19,209 nt of DNA from JAFKKS01 sp039808325 (GTDB lineage Bacteria; Pseudomonadota; Alphaproteobacteria; Rhizobiales; Xanthobacteraceae): contig JBDHSU010000082.1 in assembly GCA_039808325.1 (NCBI GenBank), forward strand, positions 1-19,209, written 5' to 3'. Shown piece by piece: positions 14,305 through 19,209 of this stretch; positions within the stretch are counted from its first letter, which is position 1; each line of letters opens with the position of its first letter. The notes beneath the pieces were generated by a model. It saw only the letters and a program-made list of their open reading frames with translations. It ran no database searches and had not been told where the DNA came from. The position numbers and the translations under genes were made by a program.

Positions 14305-15843
14305 CTAGGCGCGGCGGGCCATTTCCTGCGCGATCTGGGCCAGAACGGTGTTCGCCGGCGGAGCGACGCGCGCGGCGACCGCCGGTTCGCCGGAAAGCTT
14401 GGCGGGTGGCTTGGCGTCCGCCGCAGTCACCGGCGCCGGCGCTGGCGTGGAGGACGTGGCGACGGGTTCGCTCGTGCCCTGCCCTTCCGACCGCAGAGGC
14501 CGCGGCGGCGAGAACAGGAAACCCTGACCGAAGTGGATGTCGTAATCGAGGATATCGACCACCACCGCCTCGGTTTCGATCCGTTCCGCGATCAGGTCGA
14601 TGCCCGCGCGTCCAAGCAGATTGGACAGGTCGGCGATATCGATGTCGGCGGACGTCGCGGCTGCCCGGTCCAGCAGCAGCGCCGCCGGCGCCTTGACGAA
14701 GCGGAATCCGTGCGCGGCCAAGGACTGCGGCCCGAGGTCGAGATCCGTTACCCGGTCGAGCGAGAAGCGGAAGCCCAGCTTGGCGAGCGTCGCAAGGCTC
14801 TCGTGCTCCGCCGCGCCCATGCTCCGCCATGACCGCTGCGAGAACTCGAACACCAGGGACGGTGCAATCGCCTTGTTGGCGGTCAGGAAATCGAGGAACT
14901 GGGGGAAAACCTCCGGATCCGTCAGCGTTGCGCCCGCGACGTTGCAGAACAAGCCGGCCTCGCGGTTCTTCGCCGCCAGCCGGCGCACGACCTGAACGCT
15001 GCGAAACAGCATCAGATAATCGAGCGTCGGCATGAGGCCGCCCGCTTCCGCCGCTCCGAGGAAATCGGCCGGCGTGATCAACTCGCCGTCCTCCAGGCGA
15101 AGCCGTGCCAGCGCCTCGTAGTACCGGACCTTGCGCTGCGGCAGGGTCACGATGGGCTGTAGATGAATGTCGACCCGATTGGCTTCGAGCGCACCGCGCA
15201 GGGCACGCGCGAGATCGTCGCGCAGCATGCCGTGGAATCGCCCGCCGATGACGCGGAGCGTCGGCGGCGGCGCGCTGACGGCGGTTTCTGGAACCGGCGG
15301 CGTGATGATCGGCGCGGCCGATGGCGACACCGCCGGCGCAACGGAGAAAAACTCCGGCGCCACGTCGGTGACCGGCGACGGGGACGCGGAAGAAGCATTT
15401 TCCGCCCCCGCGGGCCGCGTCGCGGCGGAGGCCTTCACCGCATTCACCAACGCCACCTCATGCGCGGCGACGGATTCGGCGAGCTGATTGACCAGGGCGC
15501 CCAGTTCCTGGATTTCGGAGGAGAGCGGCTCGGTCGCCGTCCGCGCCTTCTGCGACGAGGCCGCGACCACCTGCTCGAGCGCAATGACCCGGCGGCCGAT
15601 ATCGCCGACCTGGCGCGCGAGATCGGCCGTCCCGCGGGAAAGATCGGCGACGCGGCTCGATACGTCCGCGCGATCGTGGGCGCGGCCGGCAAACGTGTTG
15701 TAGGCGACGAGCACGGTCAGGAGCGTCAGCGCGGACGCGAGCGCCTCGATGAACGACAGACCGAGCGCCAGGTAGACCACCGCGCCGAATGACGCGGCAA
15801 TGATCACCATGGACGCAGCGGTAAGGAAGGCGCTGATGCGCAT
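14305..15843 (-). CDS. TipF-like membrane protein with degenerate EAL domain
   Basis: The 512-residue protein has two N-terminal membrane helices (about 5-26 and 30-49), a helical/coiled-coil stretch with heptad-like spacing (about 55-135), a Pro/Ala/Ser-rich linker (140-195), an EAL domain (about 205-450) and a polar tail ending LAQIAQEMARRA. This order matches Caulobacter TipF, a c-di-GMP-binding factor for flagellar assembly. EAL residues E243, N301, E333, D363, K384, E420 and Q440 are kept, but the second Asp of DDFG is R364 and EITE is EFSQ, so it probably does not hydrolyse c-di-GMP and acts as a receptor. I chose start 15843 (MRISAFL) because GGAAAG precedes it; the frame extends to 15939 without similarity. 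Function is inferred from architecture. Confidence 0.8.
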   Translation of the reverse strand: MRISAFLTAASMVIIAASFGAVVYLALGLSFIEALASALTLLTVLVAYNTFAGRAHDRADVSSRVADLSRGTADLARQVGDIGRRVIALEQVVAASSQKARTATEPLSSEIQELGALVNQLAESVAAHEVALVNAVKASAATRPAGAENASSASPSPVTDVAPEFFSVAPAVSPSAAPIITPPVPETAVSAPPPTLRVIGGRFHGMLRDDLARALRGALEANRVDIHLQPIVTLPQRKVRYYEALARLRLEDGELITPADFLGAAEAGGLMPTLDYLMLFRSVQVVRRLAAKNREAGLFCNVAGATLTDPEVFPQFLDFLTANKAIAPSLVFEFSQRSWRSMGAAEHESLATLAKLGFRFSLDRVTDLDLGPQSLAAHGFRFVKAPAALLLDRAAATSADIDIADLSNLLGRAGIDLIAERIETEAVVVDILDYDIHFGQGFLFSPPRPLRSEGQGTSEPVATSSTPAPAPVTAADAKPPAKLSGEPAVAARVAPPANTVLAQIAQEMARRA

Positions 15844-16016
15844 GCGTAACTTTCCGGCGAGCGGCGACGTCCTCCCCCGCGAACCTGATTCGCCACCGTG
15901 TCGCTCACTGTCCCCGAGGACGCGCGCAGGCGCAAGCAATGTTGCAGCGGACCGCCATCCGAACCGGCCGATTGTGAAAAAGCCCGCCCGTCCTCGTGGC
16001 CGCCGCCAAATGAAAA

Positions 16017-16040
16017 GGGCCTCTCCGATCGGAGAGGCCC
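16017..16040 (-). terminator. Intrinsic terminator of the aminotransferase gene
   Basis: A 24-base perfect palindrome with arms GGGCCTCTCCGA/TCGGAGAGGCCC is followed on the minus strand by TTTTCATTT. It lies 42 bases after the aminotransferase stop. This is the best classical terminator in the window. The same structure may shield the downstream EAL gene from read-through. Confidence 0.85.
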
Positions 16041-16081
16041 CAAGTCATTCCGTCAAGTCATTCGGATCGAAACGAAGCTTG

Positions 16082-17431
16082 TCAGGCGACCGCTTTGATG
16101 ACCTTGCCGACCTTCTCGAAGAGCTCCCCGATCTGGCTCTCGCTGATGATCAGCGGCGGCGACAGCGCCAGCGTGTCGCCCGCCGTGCGCATCATCACGT
16201 CGTGCTCATGATAGCCGCGCTCCATCGCCTCGTAGCCGCGCTTGCCGACCGCGTCAGGACGCGAGGCAAGGTCGATACCGGCGACGATGCCGACGGTGCG
16301 AATGTCGAGCACGCCCGGCAGGCCCTTCAGGCTCATCGCCGCGTCGGCGAAGAGCGGCTCCAGCTTCTTGGCGCGCTCGAACAGCCCTTCCTCGCGATAG
16401 AGGTCGAGCGTCGCGATGCCCGCCGCCACCGCGAGCGGATGCGCCGAATAGGTGTAGCCGTGGAACAGCTCCGGCATGTGCTCGGCGCCGCCCTGCATGA
16501 AGGCGTCGTAGATCATGCCGCGGGCGACGACGCCGCCCATCGGCACGGCGCCGGAGGTGACGCCCTTCGCGAACGTCATCAGGTCGGGAACGACGCCGTA
16601 ACGCTCGGCGGCGAAGGCGTGGCCGAGGCGGCCGTAACCGGTGATGACCTCGTCGAAGATCAGCAGGATGCCGTATTTGTCGCAAATCTGGCGCAGGCGC
16701 TTGAGGTAACCCTGCGGCGCCGGAAGAACGCCGGTCGAGCCCGCCATCGGCTCGACGATGACGGCGGCGATGGTCGATGCGTCATGCAGCGCGACGATGC
16801 GCTCGAGATCGTCGGCGAGATGCGCGCCCCACTCCGGCTCGCCCTTGGAGAACGCCTGGTGCTCGCGATTATAGGTGTGCGGAAGATGGTCGACGCCCGT
16901 GAGCATCGAGCCGAAATACCGCCGGTTGGCGACGATGCCGCCGACCGAGATGCCGCCGAAGCCGACGCCGTGGTAGCCGCGCTCGCGGCCGATCAGACGC
17001 GTGCGGCTGCTCTGCCCCTTGGCGTGATGATAGGCGAGCGCGATCTTGAGCGCGGTATCGACCGCCTCCGAGCCGGAATTGGTGAAGAACACATGGTCGA
17101 GGTCGCCGGGCGCCAGCGCCGCGATGCGGCTCGCAAGCTCGAACGATTTCGGATGCGCGAACTGGAACGGCGGGGCGTAGTCGATCTCGGCCGCCGACTG
17201 CTGGATGGCGGCGACGATCGGGTCGCGGTTGTGGCCGGCGTTGGTGCACCACATGCCGGCGGAGCCGTCCATGATCGCACGGCCATCCGGCGTGTAATAG
17301 TTCATGCCCTTGGCGCGGGTGACGAAGCGCGGCCGCTTCTTGAAGGCGCGATTGGGGGTGAAGGGGACCCAGAACGACTCGAGGTCGTTGGGCACGCTGG
17401 TTGCGTAATCGCGGTTCTCGGCAAGCGACAT
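16082..17431 (-). CDS. Class III aminotransferase, omega-amino acid:pyruvate type
   Basis: This 449-residue PLP enzyme should transfer the amino group of an omega-amino acid such as beta-alanine, or of an amine, to pyruvate. The PLP lysine is K289 in LMTFAKGVTSGAVPMGGV. The ring-binding aspartate is D260 in LLIFDEVITGYGRLG. The phosphate-cup residues lie in FFTNSGSEAVDTALK (115-129), and RGYHGVGFGG (151-160) carries the stacking aromatic. The protein follows Pseudomonas beta-alanine:pyruvate transaminases closely through WVPFTPNR, IAAVIVEPMAGSTGVL and HGYTYSAHP, so I prefer this activity to ornithine or GABA transamination. The start at 17431 has ribosome site GAGGAGTG; the frame is open to 17605 without similarity. 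It is monocistronic and ends at a clear terminator. Confidence 0.9.
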   Translation of the reverse strand: MSLAENRDYATSVPNDLESFWVPFTPNRAFKKRPRFVTRAKGMNYYTPDGRAIMDGSAGMWCTNAGHNRDPIVAAIQQSAAEIDYAPPFQFAHPKSFELASRIAALAPGDLDHVFFTNSGSEAVDTALKIALAYHHAKGQSSRTRLIGRERGYHGVGFGGISVGGIVANRRYFGSMLTGVDHLPHTYNREHQAFSKGEPEWGAHLADDLERIVALHDASTIAAVIVEPMAGSTGVLPAPQGYLKRLRQICDKYGILLIFDEVITGYGRLGHAFAAERYGVVPDLMTFAKGVTSGAVPMGGVVARGMIYDAFMQGGAEHMPELFHGYTYSAHPLAVAAGIATLDLYREEGLFERAKKLEPLFADAAMSLKGLPGVLDIRTVGIVAGIDLASRPDAVGKRGYEAMERGYHEHDVMMRTAGDTLALSPPLIISESQIGELFEKVGKVIKAVA

Positions 17432-17658
17432 CGAAACACTCCTCGAAATGAAAAATGGCCGGCGAAGGGGCTGATCTCTCTCTAGCAGGAAATCGGCGCG
17501 GTCGAAACCGTCACGAAGACGCAAGCGGAAGGGGCGCGCGGGCCCTGCGTCGCCCCGCCGCACGGCACGGCCACGCTTCCGATGAACGGGCAGACCGCAA
17601 CGCACGACGAAAAGGCCTGGAACGGCATCATCCCGGTGCCGTACAGGGAGAAAAACCC

Positions 17659-17934
17659 ATGCAGCGGTTCACGATCATGGCCATGGCGGCGACGATCCTG
17701 CTTGCCGGCGCCGCGACCGCCAACGCCCGCGGCAATTGTTGGACGTTCAACAACGGCTTCGGCAACCACAACAAGTGCGAAGGCTCCTCCTACACCGACT
17801 ATTCCCGGTCCCGGCCGGTCTATGTCCCGCCGACGCGGCATGCCAATCCGATCCCCTTGGCACGCGATGAAAGCCGCGATGGCGGCGGCGGAGGTGGCGG
17901 CGGAGGCGGAGGCGGAGGCGGAGGCGGGCGCTGA
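17659..17934 (+). CDS. Small exported protein with a C-terminal polyglycine tail
   Basis: I do not recognise a family. The 91-residue product starts with a signal peptide, MQRFTIMAMAATILLAGAATANA, probably cut after A23. The mature part has a WTFNNGFGNHNKCEG segment with two cysteines (C27, C40) that could pair, a basic Pro-rich middle, and sixteen consecutive glycines (75-90) before a final Arg. The ribosome site AGGGAG lies nine bases before the ATG, and a strong hairpin follows the stop, which supports a real gene. The glycine tract is a GGC/GGA microsatellite and may vary in length between strains. It may be a surface or periplasmic protein. Confidence 0.7.
   Translation: MQRFTIMAMAATILLAGAATANARGNCWTFNNGFGNHNKCEGSSYTDYSRSRPVYVPPTRHANPIPLARDESRDGGGGGGGGGGGGGGGGR
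17881..17928 (+). repeat. GGC/GGA triplet microsatellite encoding 16 glycines
   Basis: Sixteen glycine codons in a row, chiefly alternating GGC and GGA with one GGT and one GGG, form a purine-rich tract near the end of the preceding gene. Slippage in units of three would change tail length without a frameshift. Confidence 0.85.
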
Positions 17935-17945
17935 TGCCGCGACCC

Positions 17946-17974
17946 GGGCCCTTTCCGTCCTCGGGAAAGGGCCC
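17946..17974 (+). terminator. Hairpin terminator after the polyglycine protein gene
   Basis: An exact 11-base stem GGGCCCTTTCC (17946-17956) and GGAAAGGGCCC (17964-17974) encloses a seven-base loop, 11 bases after the stop. No T run follows, so it may be a partly Rho-dependent terminator. Confidence 0.65.
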
Positions 17975-18004
17975 GCCATCGCCTCAATCCCGCTTTGCCG
18001 CCCT

Positions 18005-18055
18005 GTCTTGTCTCCCCTTCTTGTTCCTTTGTCTTGTCCGCTCGTCTTGTCCGCT
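18005..18055 (+). repeat. Short pyrimidine-rich repeat GTCTTGTC
   Basis: The octamer GTCTTGTC occurs three times (18005-18012, 18031-18038, 18044-18051). The last two form a tandem 13-base unit, GTCTTGTCCGCTC. The surrounding 17,998-18,060 stretch is strongly C/T-rich on the plus strand. Role unknown; a Rho-utilisation-like tract after the upstream gene is possible. Confidence 0.5.
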
Positions 18056-18128
18056 GTTGGGGCATGCGATACCACCCGCGACATGCCGTCCCGGCCAGCG
18101 TCTGCGTGCGCGGGCTGGGCAGCACCGA

Positions 18129-18233
18129 GAGCGGGATGAGGAAAAGTGTGTTGCGGTTTTCCGCCCGCATCCCGCTCTAAGTTATGAGAACCGATCACGT
18201 TCATGATTTTGGATCGATTCGATCCAAAATCAT
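18129..18233. repeat. Double-hairpin palindromic repeat in the hisS leader
   Basis: The first hairpin has arms GAGCGGGATG (18129-18138) and CATCCCGCTC (18168-18177) with inner GGAAAA/TTTTCC. The second is a nearly perfect palindrome with 14-base arms ATGATTTTGGATCG (18203-18216) and CGATCCAAAATCAT (18220-18233) around a three-base loop. It ends 32 bases before the hisS ATG. An 18-base block is shared with 14286-14303 in reverse. The element is of a common Hyphomicrobiales intergenic type. Confidence 0.7.
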
Positions 18234-18265
18234 CGCGATCTATTGCAAAGACAGGTCGAGCGCGC

Positions 18266-19209
18266 ATGTCCGCCAAGCAAAAACCCAATCGGATCAAGCC
18301 ACGCCTGCCGCGCGGCTTCGCTGATCGCGGCGCTGCCGAAATCGCGGCGACACGGCGCATGACCGAGACGATCCGCACCGTCTATGAGCGCTACGGCTTC
18401 GAGCCGGTGGAGACGCCGGCGATCGAGTTCACCGAGGCGCTGGGCAAGTTCCTGCCCGACCAGGACCGGCCGAACGAGGGTGTGTTCTCGTTCCAGGACG
18501 ACGACGAGCAGTGGCTCTCGCTGCGCTACGACCTCACCGCGCCGCTCGCCCGCTACGTCGCGGAGAATTTCGACGCGCTGCCGAAGCCCTATCGCAGCTA
18601 CCGCGCCGGTTATGTCTTCCGCAACGAGAAGCCGGGCCCGGGACGCTTCCGCCAGTTCATGCAATTCGACGCCGACACGGTGGGTTCGGCGTCGCCCGCG
18701 GCCGACGCCGAGATGTGCATGATGGCAGCGGATGCGCTGGAGTATCTGTACATCAAGCGTGGGGACTATCTCGTAAAGATTAATAACCGCAAGGTTCTCG
18801 ATGCGGTACTGGATACGATCGGTCTCAACGGTGACGAAAATTTTTCCAAACGGCTGATCGTCCTACGGGCGTTAGACAAATATGACCGCCTCGGAATGGA
18901 GGGCATCCGACAACTCCTTGGTGACGGACGCCAGGACGACAGCGGAGATTTTACCAAAGGAGCCGGTTTGGCCAGCGACCAAGCCGACCGATTGCTCGAT
19001 ACGATTTTTCGAGTGGGCGGCGAGGAATCATGGGTCGCTCGTACGCACGCATCGCCGCTCGAAGAACGGGCATGCATCGTTCCTTCAGCCACTCACCGCT
19101 ACTCCAATCGCAAGGCGCTTGAACTCCTTCGCAAATCGATGACGGATTTGGGAGCATCAACCGTCGGAGTAGATGAATTGGCCGAGATAATTACAATCTG
19201 CGAAGCGGC
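18266..19209 (+). CDS. hisS: Histidine--tRNA ligase, 3' end outside the window
   Basis: The window shows the first 314 codons of this class II synthetase, which charges tRNA-His. The N-terminal part contains RGFADRG (16-22), WLSLRYDLTAPLARYVAENF (83-102) and the motif 2 stretch FRNEKPGPGRFRQFMQFD (118-135), all diagnostic, and the length so far fits. The ribosome site before ATG 18266 is poor, but the start matches relatives. From about codon 155 the GC content falls from about 67% to 54%, and codons such as AAA, GGA, TTA and CGA become common. From about residue 235 the sequence departs from the usual alphaproteobacterial HisRS I know, yet the frame stays open to the end of the window. The gene is firm; its integrity is in question. 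Confidence 0.92.
   Translation, partial: MSAKQKPNRIKPRLPRGFADRGAAEIAATRRMTETIRTVYERYGFEPVETPAIEFTEALGKFLPDQDRPNEGVFSFQDDDEQWLSLRYDLTAPLARYVAENFDALPKPYRSYRAGYVFRNEKPGPGRFRQFMQFDADTVGSASPAADAEMCMMAADALEYLYIKRGDYLVKINNRKVLDAVLDTIGLNGDENFSKRLIVLRALDKYDRLGMEGIRQLLGDGRQDDSGDFTKGAGLASDQADRLLDTIFRVGGEESWVARTHASPLEERACIVPSATHRYSNRKALELLRKSMTDLGASTVGVDELAEIITICEA

Noticed and set aside
15800..17485. Open frame of 561 codons on the plus strand
   Set aside because: It is antisense to the aminotransferase, which has clear motifs and a ribosome site; the composition is low-complexity Arg/Asp/Ala.

Overview
The window looks like the chromosome of a high-GC alphaproteobacterium, most likely of the order Hyphomicrobiales (Rhizobiales), near the Bradyrhizobium/Xanthobacteraceae group. 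This rests on an ileS–ribF–TIGR01459-type HAD neighbourhood, a CheY/CheZ pair, a TipF-like EAL protein, a DUF6494 protein, and many palindromic intergenic repeats of the kind common in that order. The species cannot be named from this sequence alone.

Positions 1-3535 are an accessory, metabolic region. It holds the last codons of a probable amidohydrolase overlapping a Rieske ferredoxin-like protein, then a cupin matching the manganese hydroxynitrile-lyase-like family. Next comes a gene-free stretch of about 1.2 kb packed with inverted repeats, then a DUF6494 protein and an acetamidase/formamidase on the minus strand. Positions 3786-7747 carry two unknown single-span membrane proteins, aspartate-semialdehyde dehydrogenase (asd), a small exported protein, and a LysR regulator divergent from it.

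Positions 7781-14110 are mostly core genes. ileS, ribF and a HAD-family protein lie on the minus strand, but a cheY-cheZ pair on the plus strand sits between ribF and the HAD gene. The next gene, at 14305, is a TipF-like membrane protein with a degenerate EAL domain. CheY, CheZ and the TipF-like protein together suggest a motility/chemotaxis patch embedded among housekeeping genes. Positions 16082-17934 hold an omega-amino-acid:pyruvate-type aminotransferase and a small exported protein ending in sixteen glycines.

The window ends inside hisS. Its first part has the normal composition of the region (about 67% GC by hand count), but from about 18,725 the same open frame drops to about 54% GC with different codon use. 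This is the strongest anomaly in the window: either a recombinant hisS or an assembly junction. I found no CRISPR array, transposase, phage gene, tRNA or rRNA.
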